A DNA stretch of 52,180 nucleotides from Sphingopyxis sp. (GTDB taxonomy: Bacteria; Pseudomonadota; Alphaproteobacteria; Sphingomonadales; Sphingomonadaceae), in assembly GCA_017745175.1 (NCBI GenBank), contig JAGHZY010000001.1:13366-65545 (forward strand). The letters are read 5' to 3'. The notes below the pieces were generated by a model that worked only from the letters and a program-made list of their open reading frames with translations, ran no database searches and was not told the origin of the DNA. This document shows, piece by piece, positions 35,566 to 43,461 of the stretch; the first letter of the stretch is position 1, and each line of letters opens with the position of its first letter. Made by a program: the position numbers and the translations under genes.

Positions 35566-36558
35566 ATGTCCGCTACCCTGAGCAGGCGCGCGCGTCTCGC
35601 CGTTGCGCTGTTGGCAATGACCGTCGTGCCCATGGCCGAAGCTGCACCCCAATCGCCTGCCCCCGCGACGATCGCGCCCGACTCGCCGCTGCTGCATATC
35701 GATCCGGCTGAAGTCGCCTGCGGCCGCCCGGCGATCGCGTTGATGGACGCGACCCGCACAACGACAGGGTGGGATCACCGGAAATTCCCGGCGTTCAAGG
35801 TGGTGGGCAACACCTATTCGGTCGGCATCTCGGCGGTGACCGCCTACCTCATCAGGACGAGCGACGGGCTGATCCTGATCGACACCACGTTCGACGAGAC
35901 CGCGCCCTGGGTTGCGGAATCGATCGAGAAGCTCGGCTTCAAGCTCGACGACATCAAGATCATCCTCGGCAGCCACGCCCATCTCGACCATCAGGGCGGC
36001 AGCGCCTGGATGAAAACGCGCGTTCCGGGCGCCAAGCTGATGATCATGGAGGGCGATGCCGAGACGGTCGAAAAGGGCGCACCCGGCGTTGCCGGCATCG
36101 GCCGCGGCATGCCCCCGGTGAAAGTCGACCAGGTCCTTCGCGACGGCGACAAGGTGACCCTCGGCGACGTGACGGTGCTCGTCTGGAAAACCGCGGGCCA
36201 TACTCCAGGTGCCTCGTCATTCGAATGGAAGACGACCGAGAATGGCGAGACATATGACGTGCTCCTGATGGGAAGCCAGCAGGCGGCCGAGAAACTCGTT
36301 CCCGAAGGTTATCCCGGCATCGTGAAGGATCAGATCGAAGGGTGGGAAAAGCTCCTCTCGCTGAAGCCCGACGTCTGGTTCGGCGGACACCCCTGGCAAC
36401 ACAACAATGTCGACAAATATGAAGCGATGCTCGCCGAACCCGGCAGCAATCCCTTCATCGATCCGAAAGGCTATCGCTGCCTCGTCGCGGCCCGCGCCTT
36501 CGACTTTGTCGAGGAACTGAAGAAGCAGGAAGCGGCCGCGGCCAAGGGCGGCAAATGA
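35566..36558 (+). CDS. exported metallo-beta-lactamase-fold hydrolase (subclass B3-like)
   Basis: A 330-aa periplasmic MBL-fold enzyme with a signal peptide ending near AEAAPQ. The zinc motif is GSHAHLDHQGG (HxHxDH), the third His is in TAGHTPGASS and the last in FGGHPWQHNN, an order typical of subclass B3 and related lactonases. Whether it hydrolyses beta-lactams is uncertain; in this catabolic context a lactone or ester is just as likely. The LVIVD-like gene overlaps its stop by 4 bp. GGGAGAAAG precedes the ATG. Confidence 0.88.
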   Translation: MSATLSRRARLAVALLAMTVVPMAEAAPQSPAPATIAPDSPLLHIDPAEVACGRPAIALMDATRTTTGWDHRKFPAFKVVGNTYSVGISAVTAYLIRTSDGLILIDTTFDETAPWVAESIEKLGFKLDDIKIILGSHAHLDHQGGSAWMKTRVPGAKLMIMEGDAETVEKGAPGVAGIGRGMPPVKVDQVLRDGDKVTLGDVTVLVWKTAGHTPGASSFEWKTTENGETYDVLLMGSQQAAEKLVPEGYPGIVKDQIEGWEKLLSLKPDVWFGGHPWQHNNVDKYEAMLAEPGSNPFIDPKGYRCLVAARAFDFVEELKKQEAAAAKGGK

Positions 36559-37955
36559 GCCGCGCTGCCCGGCTGCTGGCCGGAGCCGCCGCATTCGGCT
36601 TGCTCGCCGCCCCCCTCCCCTTCCTCTCCTTTCCGGCATTCGCGACAGCGCCGAGCCGCGCCACGGCGCTTTGCGGTCCCGGCGACAATCCCGAACCTGG
36701 CATGCAGGGCGAAACACCCCTCGCCGACCTCGAAGCGGGACGGACGGCCAAGCCTTATGTCTGCGGCATGCACATCGTGGGCAAGCTCGACCCGTGGGGA
36801 CGCGGCGACAATTTCATGCTCAAGCGTTCGCGCCAATGCGCCTATGTCCACGGCTCGGGCGAGCGTAAGGGGATCGCGGTTATCGACGCGAGCGATCCCA
36901 AGGCGCCAAAGGCGGTCGGACTGCTCGACACTCCGGGCGCCATCGGCGGCTCGGAGACGATGGATGTAATAGATGTCGGCGATCGCCATCTGCTTGTTGT
37001 CGGCGACTATAGCGGCGGGCTGAGGCCGCCCGGCCCTGTTCCGCTCGACATCTACGATATCAGCGACTGCACCAAGCCCAAGTTGCTCACGACATTTTAC
37101 TGGCCCGCTAACATCCACGTTCCCAAAATTTCTCCGGACGGCATGCGCGTCTATGCGAGCCGGGAATATGGCACTGACGGGCTCATGGTTCTCGATATCA
37201 GCAACCCTTCCAAGCCCGTTTACATGGGCGAGTTCCCGCTCGTCCTGCCGGGCGGCAAGGCGCAGCGCTGCCATGACATGTGGATTAACAACGAGCAGAC
37301 GCGGCTGATATGTGCAGGCAGCGTGCCGATGATCGAAGCCCGCAAGGGCGATTCCGCGCCCAGCATCTGGGACATCAGTCAGATCGGCAAACCCAATCCG
37401 CAGTGGCCGACGATCGGGTTCGTGGGGACCAGCGAAGTTCGCGGCCAAGGCGATCATCACGCGCCGCTGCTGCGGGTGCGAGGGCGCTCATATCTTGTCG
37501 CCGCGAACGAGCTACGCTGTACGGCCTTTCCGCGCATCTTCGAGATGACCGACGAGAAGGCGCCGCGCATGGTCGGCGAGTTCCGGCTCGAGGCGAACGA
37601 CCGCTGCCTTGAAGACCCGATATGGGCGAAGGCGAACGCGGCGGGCTCGTATGGCCTCCACTATAATGCCGTCGTTGACGATGCTTGGGGCGATGTCGCG
37701 ATCGGCATGTTCAGTTTCATGGGTTCGGGCGTCCGTATCGTTGACCTTCGAGACCCGACCCATCCGCGCGAGGTGGCCTATTATCACCCCGGCGCAATCG
37801 ACGCGCCCTCGCCTCCCGGCCCGCTTGCAGGAAAGACCGACAGTTGCATGTCGATCAACAGCTTCGTGCCCGAAACCGGGCACATATGGTTTGTCTGCCG
37901 CAGCGGCTTCTATATCGCCGAGCTGTCGGAAAAGGTTCGCCGCTATCTCCGCTGA
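36555..37955 (+). CDS. secreted LVIVD-type beta-propeller protein
   Basis: A 466-aa protein with a signal peptide (residues 1-30) and repeated blades of the LVIVD type: GIAVIDASDPKAPKAVGLLD, LDIYDISDCTKPKLL, LMVLDISNPSKPVYMGEF, IWDISQIGKPNPQ and VRIVDLRDPTHPREVAYYH. LVIVD proteins are surface or periplasmic propellers with mostly unknown roles. Several conserved cysteines (ALCGPGDN, PYVCGMH, TDSCMSINS, FVCRSG) may form disulfides. It is translationally coupled to the hydrolase by an ATGA overlap. A repeat element follows the stop at once. Confidence 0.8.
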   Translation: MSRAARLLAGAAAFGLLAAPLPFLSFPAFATAPSRATALCGPGDNPEPGMQGETPLADLEAGRTAKPYVCGMHIVGKLDPWGRGDNFMLKRSRQCAYVHGSGERKGIAVIDASDPKAPKAVGLLDTPGAIGGSETMDVIDVGDRHLLVVGDYSGGLRPPGPVPLDIYDISDCTKPKLLTTFYWPANIHVPKISPDGMRVYASREYGTDGLMVLDISNPSKPVYMGEFPLVLPGGKAQRCHDMWINNEQTRLICAGSVPMIEARKGDSAPSIWDISQIGKPNPQWPTIGFVGTSEVRGQGDHHAPLLRVRGRSYLVAANELRCTAFPRIFEMTDEKAPRMVGEFRLEANDRCLEDPIWAKANAAGSYGLHYNAVVDDAWGDVAIGMFSFMGSGVRIVDLRDPTHPREVAYYHPGAIDAPSPPGPLAGKTDSCMSINSFVPETGHIWFVCRSGFYIAELSEKVRRYLR

Positions 37956-38019
37956 TGGCCGTTTCGAGACTGTGCGCTTTTGTCCGAAAATCATATCAAG
38001 CAGATGTGTCGAGCTTGAC
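37956..38019. repeat. dispersed intergenic repeat copy 3
   Basis: Begins right after the stop codon with TGGCCGTTTCGAGACTGTGC and contains AGATGTGTCGAGCTTGA further on, matching both parts of copy 2 at 24173 and the left part of copy 1 at 19726. All three copies lie directly behind gene ends. Confidence 0.45.
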
Positions 38020-38177
38020 TATCCTTACACCGCTGTCCGCATAGCGCAGAGCCAAGCTGGATACCCAAATCCATCATCGTCTGCATAGCCTATCATCATG
38101 CATGCATCTGATCTTTGCGGTCGCCATTAATCGACTTCCTTCCTAATCGCGGAACGAACGATTTTCCGGAGAGAACC

Positions 38178-39086
38178 ATGACCTTCCGCAAGCCACGCCA
38201 CGTCGTCTTCGCGCTTTGCCTTGGCCTCGCCGCGCCCGGCCTTGCTTCTGCGCAAGAACCGGCATCGCCGGATCCGCGGAGCGAGACGCTTTATCATGTT
38301 GCGATAGGCGCGCCGGGCGAGGTCCCGCTAGTCGCCGTCAACGGCGGGCCCGGATTCGATCACAGCTATCTCGTCAATGCGCCTGTCTGGAAGGAGATGT
38401 CCGCCCGACGTCAGATCATCTTCTACGACCAGCGTGGCACCGGCAAATCACCCGCGACGCGCGGGCCCGAAGACCTGACCGTCGACGGAATGGTCCGCGA
38501 TCTGGAAGCGCTCCGGCGGCAACTGAAGGTCGAACGCATCGACCTTCTCGGGCATAGCTGGGGCGGCATTCTCTCGATGGCTTACGCCGTCCGCTATCCC
38601 CAGCATGTCGCACATCTCGTGCTCGTTGGATCGGGCGCGCCGAAACCCGCCGAACATGAATTTCTCTTCGACAAGCTGTATCCGGAGATTGTGGCGGCCA
38701 TTCCCCCCGACACGACGCCGGCAGGGCAGATGGGCTGCATTGCGATCGACGCCTATGACCGGATGTCCTATTACGACCAGCGCAATCTGGCAGCGGGCGG
38801 CGGGGAGGCCGGCACCTTCTCGCAGAAAGTCTGCACCGAGGTCATGCTCGACGCGATGAAGCTCGATCTCTATCCCGCCCTCGCCAAGCTCAATGTTCCG
38901 ACACTCGTCATCAACGGCCGCTTCGATGCGAATGTTTCACCGACGGTCGCGTACAAGATCAGCCAGACCATTCCCGGCGCACGGCTGGTCTATTTCGAGC
39001 GGAGCGGACATTCGCCCCAGGTCGAGGAGCCCGATAAATTCGCGCTCGAAGTCGAGCGCTTCCTGGCGAATAGCATCAGGAAATAG
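38178..39086 (+). CDS. exported proline iminopeptidase-family alpha/beta hydrolase
   Basis: A 302-aa hydrolase with a signal peptide ending near LASAQEP. Family S33 hallmarks: NGGPGFDHSYL (the HGGPG-like oxyanion loop), YDQRGTGKSP, nucleophile Ser in GHSWGGILSMAYA, Asp in NGRFDANVSP and His in FERSGHSPQVEEP. S33 includes both prolyl aminopeptidases and esterases, so the substrate is open. The ATG at 38178 follows GGAGAG; an upstream in-frame start is unlikely. Its 3' end overlaps the convergent LysR gene by 11 bp. Confidence 0.88.
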   Translation: MTFRKPRHVVFALCLGLAAPGLASAQEPASPDPRSETLYHVAIGAPGEVPLVAVNGGPGFDHSYLVNAPVWKEMSARRQIIFYDQRGTGKSPATRGPEDLTVDGMVRDLEALRRQLKVERIDLLGHSWGGILSMAYAVRYPQHVAHLVLVGSGAPKPAEHEFLFDKLYPEIVAAIPPDTTPAGQMGCIAIDAYDRMSYYDQRNLAAGGGEAGTFSQKVCTEVMLDAMKLDLYPALAKLNVPTLVINGRFDANVSPTVAYKISQTIPGARLVYFERSGHSPQVEEPDKFALEVERFLANSIRK

Positions 39087-40026
39087 CCGGGCTAGCTGGC
39101 GGTTGGGGATTCGCCAGCACCTCGACAACCGCCTCGATCACCGCTTCGCAGGCGTCGGCGCGGTGGACGACGTAGAAGGCGTGCCCCGAGGTCATCGACC
39201 GGTTCGCCAGGCGCACAAGTTGGCCGGTGTCGAGATAAGGATCGACGATGCCACGCCAGCCGAGCACGACGCCCCGCCCCGCCAGTGCTTCCTGCAGCAT
39301 CGGCGTATAAGCGCTAAACATCGGGCCGTCCTGCGATGGCGCGATGCCAAGATCGCCAAACCAGTCGAGCCAGTCGACGCGCCCCTGGGCATCGGGCGCA
39401 AAATGCAGCAACGGCGCCTGTTGCCACGCCTGCGGGCTATCTTCGGCAAGCCCCGGAAACTGCGCCAGCATGGCCGGCGCGCAAACGGGGAAAACTTCTT
39501 CCTCGAGAAGTTTGCGGTGCCTGAGGCCGGGCCAGTCGGATGGTTCGCCATAGCGGATCGACAAATCCACCTCGTCGGCATCGAAGCTCTGATAGGTGTC
39601 GGACGTGATCAGGCGAAGCTGCGCCTTGGGCAGCACCGCGCGCAGCATCCCGAACCGCGGCATCAGCCAGTCGTGCGCCATCGCATAGGTGCAGGCGATG
39701 GTGAAGCTGTCGGCTTCGCCGCGCCGGCGCCGGATGGCCTCGACGCTGTCGCGAATGCGGCCAAGCCCGGACAGGATCGCGTCCGCGAGCGTTTCTCCCG
39801 CGCCCGTGAGCGCGAGCCGGTTGCCGCTTCGCATGAAGAGCGTGACGCCCAGGTCCGCTTCGAGGTTCGAGACGTGGCGGCTGACCGCCGACTGCGCGAT
39901 ATTGAGTTCGGCGGCCGCGCGCGTGAAGCTGCGATGCCGCGCCGCCGCTTCGAATACCGCGAGCGCGTTGAGCGGTGGCAGGGACTGGCGCAGGCTTCTC
40001 ATCGCCCTTTCATATCGAAAAGGCAT
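39076..40026 (-). CDS. LysR-family transcriptional regulator (GcvA-like)
   Basis: A 316-aa LysR protein of the GcvA subgroup: PPLNALAVFEAAARHRSF, then RAAAELNIAQSAVSRHVSNLE (HTH), and DEVDLSIRYG in the effector domain. The start is uncertain: the ATG at 40026 has no clear ribosome site, and an in-frame ATG at 40002 would give the more usual N-terminus. It is divergent from the amidohydrolase at 40098 and a 28-bp inverted repeat lies between them, so it likely controls 40098-47619. Confidence 0.92.
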   Translation of the reverse strand: MPFRYERAMRSLRQSLPPLNALAVFEAAARHRSFTRAAAELNIAQSAVSRHVSNLEADLGVTLFMRSGNRLALTGAGETLADAILSGLGRIRDSVEAIRRRRGEADSFTIACTYAMAHDWLMPRFGMLRAVLPKAQLRLITSDTYQSFDADEVDLSIRYGEPSDWPGLRHRKLLEEEVFPVCAPAMLAQFPGLAEDSPQAWQQAPLLHFAPDAQGRVDWLDWFGDLGIAPSQDGPMFSAYTPMLQEALAGRGVVLGWRGIVDPYLDTGQLVRLANRSMTSGHAFYVVHRADACEAVIEAVVEVLANPQPPASPAIS

Positions 40027-40052
40027 CGAGTGTCCACATTTCTCTTGTTACG

Positions 40053-40080
40053 GGACAGCCCGGCCGCGCCTAGGCTGTCC
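40053..40080. promoter_or_regulatory. inverted repeat between LysR gene and amidohydrolase operon
   Basis: GGACAGCC (40053-40060) and GGCTGTCC (40073-40080) are perfect inverted arms with a 12-bp spacer. The site lies 17 bp before the amidohydrolase start. A further TGTCCAC copy occurs at 40031. Candidate LysR operator. Confidence 0.45.
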
Positions 40081-40097
40081 ACCTTCAGTCAAGGCCG

Positions 40098-41348
40098 ATG
40101 GGGACAGATCAGTTGACGATAATCATATTTGAAAACGCCCGCGTGCTGAACGAGACGGCGGACGGGTATCGCGAAGATTGCCATGTGGTCGTCGAAAACG
40201 GCCGGATCGCGGCGGTCGATACCGGTCCGGCGCGGGTCGCGAATGCCGACATCGTCGACGTGCACGGCGGTGCCCTGCTCCCCGGTCTGATCGACGTTCA
40301 TATCCATGCCCGACTTTCGAGCGCCAACGCGGCCCAACTGCTCGATCATCCGTCCACCTATTCCACGGCGCATGCCGCACGGATGCTGCGGCACGCGCTC
40401 GATTGCGGATTTACCAGCCTGCGCGATGTCGGCGGCGGCGACCATGGCCTCGCGCAGGCGATCGAAGATGGCCTGATCCCGGGGCCGCGCTTCTTCTATG
40501 CCGGCCGTACGCTTTCCATGACCGGAGGACATGGCGACATGCGCCCTGCCCACGAGGATGTCGAGCCGTGCGGATGCAGTCGGATGAACATGATCGCGCA
40601 TGTGGTCGACGGCGCCGACGAAGTGCGCCGCGCCGCGCGCGAGGAATTGCGCATGGGCGCGCACTGTATCAAGATCATGTTGTCGGGTGGTGTGCTTTCG
40701 CCCACCGATCCCATCTGGATGCAGCAGTTCACCGATGACGAAGTGCAGGCCGCGGTCGAGGAGGCGGCGCGGTGGCGGCGCTATGTCGCCGCGCACGCCC
40801 ACACGGCCGAGGCAGTGATGCGCGCCGCACAACTGGGCGTGCGGACGGTCGAGCATGCGACGCTGATTTCATCGGAAGCCGCCGACGCGCTGCGCGATGC
40901 GGGTGGCTTTGCCGTGCCCACACTGTCGGTCGTGATGGCGCTGACCGAACGCGGCGAGGCCCTCGGCCTGCCTGCTGCTGCGGCGGCGAAGGCGAAGGAG
41001 ATTGCCCATCTCGCGATGCAGGGTTTCGAGACCGCATGGCGCGCAGGCGTCCAGCTGGGTTTCGGCACCGATTTGCCCGGCGATGTGTTCGACATGCAGG
41101 CGCGCGAATTCCTTTACCGCCGCGAGGTCCAGCCCGCCGCCGCGATCTTGCGATCGGCGACCCTCACCGGCGCCGACATATTGGAGCGGCCGGACCTCGG
41201 CCGTATCGTTCCGGGCGCCACGGCGGACTTGCTTGTCGTCGATGGCGACCCGCTTGAGGATATTGCGCTGCTCGCCGAAGACGGCCGGCGCCTCCGCGCA
41301 ATCATGAAAGCGGGACAGTTCCACAAGCGCGAACCCGGGTCGGCATGA
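40098..41348 (+). CDS. amidohydrolase (Xaa-Pro dipeptidase / imidazolonepropionase-like branch)
   Basis: A 416-aa binuclear-metal amidohydrolase, apparently cytoplasmic. Metal ligands: HxH in LIDVHIHARL, bridging Lys in HCIKIMLSGG, His in AAHAHTAEAV, His in TVEHATLIS and Asp in FGTDLPG. MTGGHGDMRP and the KIMLSGG loop match the branch that includes prolidase-like carboxypeptidases and ochratoxin-hydrolysing amidases. It heads an operon with an MFS gene, overlapping it by 4 bp, suggesting hydrolysis of an imported N-acyl amino acid or dipeptide. Confidence 0.88.
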   Translation: MGTDQLTIIIFENARVLNETADGYREDCHVVVENGRIAAVDTGPARVANADIVDVHGGALLPGLIDVHIHARLSSANAAQLLDHPSTYSTAHAARMLRHALDCGFTSLRDVGGGDHGLAQAIEDGLIPGPRFFYAGRTLSMTGGHGDMRPAHEDVEPCGCSRMNMIAHVVDGADEVRRAAREELRMGAHCIKIMLSGGVLSPTDPIWMQQFTDDEVQAAVEEAARWRRYVAAHAHTAEAVMRAAQLGVRTVEHATLISSEAADALRDAGGFAVPTLSVVMALTERGEALGLPAAAAAKAKEIAHLAMQGFETAWRAGVQLGFGTDLPGDVFDMQAREFLYRREVQPAAAILRSATLTGADILERPDLGRIVPGATADLLVVDGDPLEDIALLAEDGRRLRAIMKAGQFHKREPGSA

Positions 41349-42508
41349 CGGCTCATATAGCGCCCGCCGCTTCGCCGACGCCTTTCGTTTCGACGCCACC
41401 CGCCTCGACATGGGCCGCGATCTATCTGGGCGTCGCGGCGGCAACGCTGCCGGCGGTCCTGCCCGTCATGGTCGGCGTGTTCGCGGATCGCTTTGGCTAT
41501 GGCGTGGCGGGCGCGGGCACGATTGCCGCCCTGAACATGGGCGGAATCCTCATCGGCAGCCTGCTATGCCCGCTGATCACCGCGCGTTTCGGCTGGGGCG
41601 GGGTCGTTCGTGCCGCGCTCGCAGTGATGATCGCCGGCAATCTGCTGACCATGCTCGATGGCCACTATGGCTATGTCGCAGCGACGCGCTTTCTCTCCGG
41701 GCTAGGCGAAGGCGTGGTTGGCGGAATCTGCTATGCGGCGATGGGCCGGTCGGCGCGTCCCGAACGCAGCATCAGCATCTATTTCGCGGGCCAGTCGATC
41801 GTCGGCATGGTCGGCATGGGCAGCTTCGGCTGGATCGCGGCCAGTCTGGGGTGGCCCTGGATTTTCCTCATCCTGTCCGCGATCACCCTTCCCGGCTTCT
41901 GGCTTGCCTCCGTCATCGGCAGGGCGCAGCCCGCGCCGGCGGGCCCGCGTCAGGGCCGCCTATCCATCAACCCGCTCGTCATCGGCGCGCTGGCGTGCAT
42001 CCTCCTCTATTTTATCGGCATGGCCTCGCTGTGGCCGTTTCTCGAACGCATCGGCATCGGCAAGGGGCTCTCACCCGGGACGGTCGCCTTCGCACTATCC
42101 GTTTCGGCTTTCGGGGGCCTCGCGGGTTCGCTTGTCGCGAGCGTGGTAGCGGGTCGCCTGCCGCGGACCATCGGCCTGCTATCCGGGCTCTGCCTTCTCG
42201 TCGCCGGCGTGGGGGGCCTCGCCTTCCTGCCCGGTACGACGCCCTTCATCATTTCGGTGAGCCTGTTCGCCTTTGCCTGGCCGTTTCAATACGCCTTTCA
42301 ATTCGGGCAGCTGGCATCGGTTGACCGCGGCGGGCGGCTGATCGCGCTGACTCCGGCGGTAACCGGCGGCGGCCTCGCGCTCGGGCCGGCGATCGGCGGC
42401 CTACTGCTCCAGAACCTGTCGCTCGGCGCCGTCAGCGCCTTTTGCCTGTTGTGCGTGGTCGTCGCCGTTGCAGGGACGCTCAGCCTGCGCCCGCGTTCGG
42501 TGGATTGA
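41345..42508 (+). CDS. MFS transporter
   Basis: A 387-aa MFS protein with about twelve helices. Helix 1 begins STWAAIYLGVAAATLPAVLP, loop 2-3 is reduced (ITARFGWGGVV), helix 4 has RFLSGLGEGVVGGICYAAMG and the C-terminal half repeats the pattern with GLAGSLVASVVAGRLPRTIG. It overlaps the amidohydrolase by 4 bp and is probably the inner-membrane importer or exporter of that pathway. Substrate unknown. Confidence 0.9.
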   Translation: MTAHIAPAASPTPFVSTPPASTWAAIYLGVAAATLPAVLPVMVGVFADRFGYGVAGAGTIAALNMGGILIGSLLCPLITARFGWGGVVRAALAVMIAGNLLTMLDGHYGYVAATRFLSGLGEGVVGGICYAAMGRSARPERSISIYFAGQSIVGMVGMGSFGWIAASLGWPWIFLILSAITLPGFWLASVIGRAQPAPAGPRQGRLSINPLVIGALACILLYFIGMASLWPFLERIGIGKGLSPGTVAFALSVSAFGGLAGSLVASVVAGRLPRTIGLLSGLCLLVAGVGGLAFLPGTTPFIISVSLFAFAWPFQYAFQFGQLASVDRGGRLIALTPAVTGGGLALGPAIGGLLLQNLSLGAVSAFCLLCVVVAVAGTLSLRPRSVD

Positions 42509-42630
42509 GGCACGCGCTTCCATCACATTTCGAGATGCTAACACAGAAATACTCTGCTGGCAGGCAGCACCATGCATGCGATTATCTCATGGAGCGGATT
42601 TCTTTCCGACCGTCTTTGCCAGGAGCCTGC

Positions 42631-43416
42631 ATGTCTATCGTCAACACCACGCTATATCCCTTGTCCGATCCCGATCGTCGCACCGCAATCGTCGAAAGGG
42701 CGGCCAGCCAGCTCGGGGAGGATGGCGCGGCCGCTTTTCCCGATTTCATCGCGCCCGGCGCGCTTGCCGAAATGGTGGCCGAGGCCGCGGCGAAATTCCC
42801 CCTCGCTTATCGCCGCGATCAGCGGCTCGGCTTCAACCCGCAGGGTCCGATCGCGGCCATCGCCGACGAGGAGCTCCGCAGCCGCACCTCGCCCTATTCG
42901 ATGTGGATATTGGGCTCCGACCTTCTCGATTCCGCCGGCGCGCTGCGCCGCTTCTATGAAGCGGAAGAATTGATGTCGCTCGTGCGCGACGCCTTGGGCA
43001 TCGACAGCCTGCACACGATCGCCGATCCGCTCATCAACATCAACCTCACCTATATGGGCGTGGGCGATCAGCAGGGTTGGCATTTCGACGACAATGACTT
43101 CGTTGTCTCGCTGCTGCTCCAGGAGGCCGAGACCGGCGGCGCGTTCGAATATGCGCCCGGCGTCGACGATGCACCGCCCGAGGATATCCACGCCATTCTC
43201 GACGGCGCGTCGCCCCGAACCCGCCTCCAGAAGGTCGGGGCCGGCACCCTGCTCCTCTTCCGCGGACGCCGGGCGCTGCACCGCGTGACCGAGGTTGCCG
43301 GGGGCACGCAACGGATCATCGCGCTGCTCAGCTACCATCGCGAACCCGGCTTTATCTACGCGGACACGGTCAAGCAGAACGGGCTCGGCCGCACCGAAAT
43401 ACTCACGGCGCCGTAA
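42631..43416 (+). CDS. 2-oxoglutarate/Fe(II)-dependent dioxygenase
   Basis: A 261-aa dioxygenase of the double-stranded beta-helix fold. The iron triad is visible: His and Asp in QQGWHFDDNDF (HxD) and the distal His in RRALHRVTEV, with the 2-oxoglutarate Arg in GTQRIIALLSYH. ETGGAFEY and GTLLLFRGR are conserved in the 2OG-FeII oxygenase group. The family hydroxylates or desaturates small molecules and amino acids. The ATG at 42631 follows AGGAG by 5 bp. It lies between the MFS gene and the TonB receptor. Confidence 0.87.
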   Translation: MSIVNTTLYPLSDPDRRTAIVERAASQLGEDGAAAFPDFIAPGALAEMVAEAAAKFPLAYRRDQRLGFNPQGPIAAIADEELRSRTSPYSMWILGSDLLDSAGALRRFYEAEELMSLVRDALGIDSLHTIADPLININLTYMGVGDQQGWHFDDNDFVVSLLLQEAETGGAFEYAPGVDDAPPEDIHAILDGASPRTRLQKVGAGTLLLFRGRRALHRVTEVAGGTQRIIALLSYHREPGFIYADTVKQNGLGRTEILTAP

Positions 43417-43461
43417 AAGCGGCGGATCGACACCAGAACAAAAAATTCGAGAGGGATTGAT

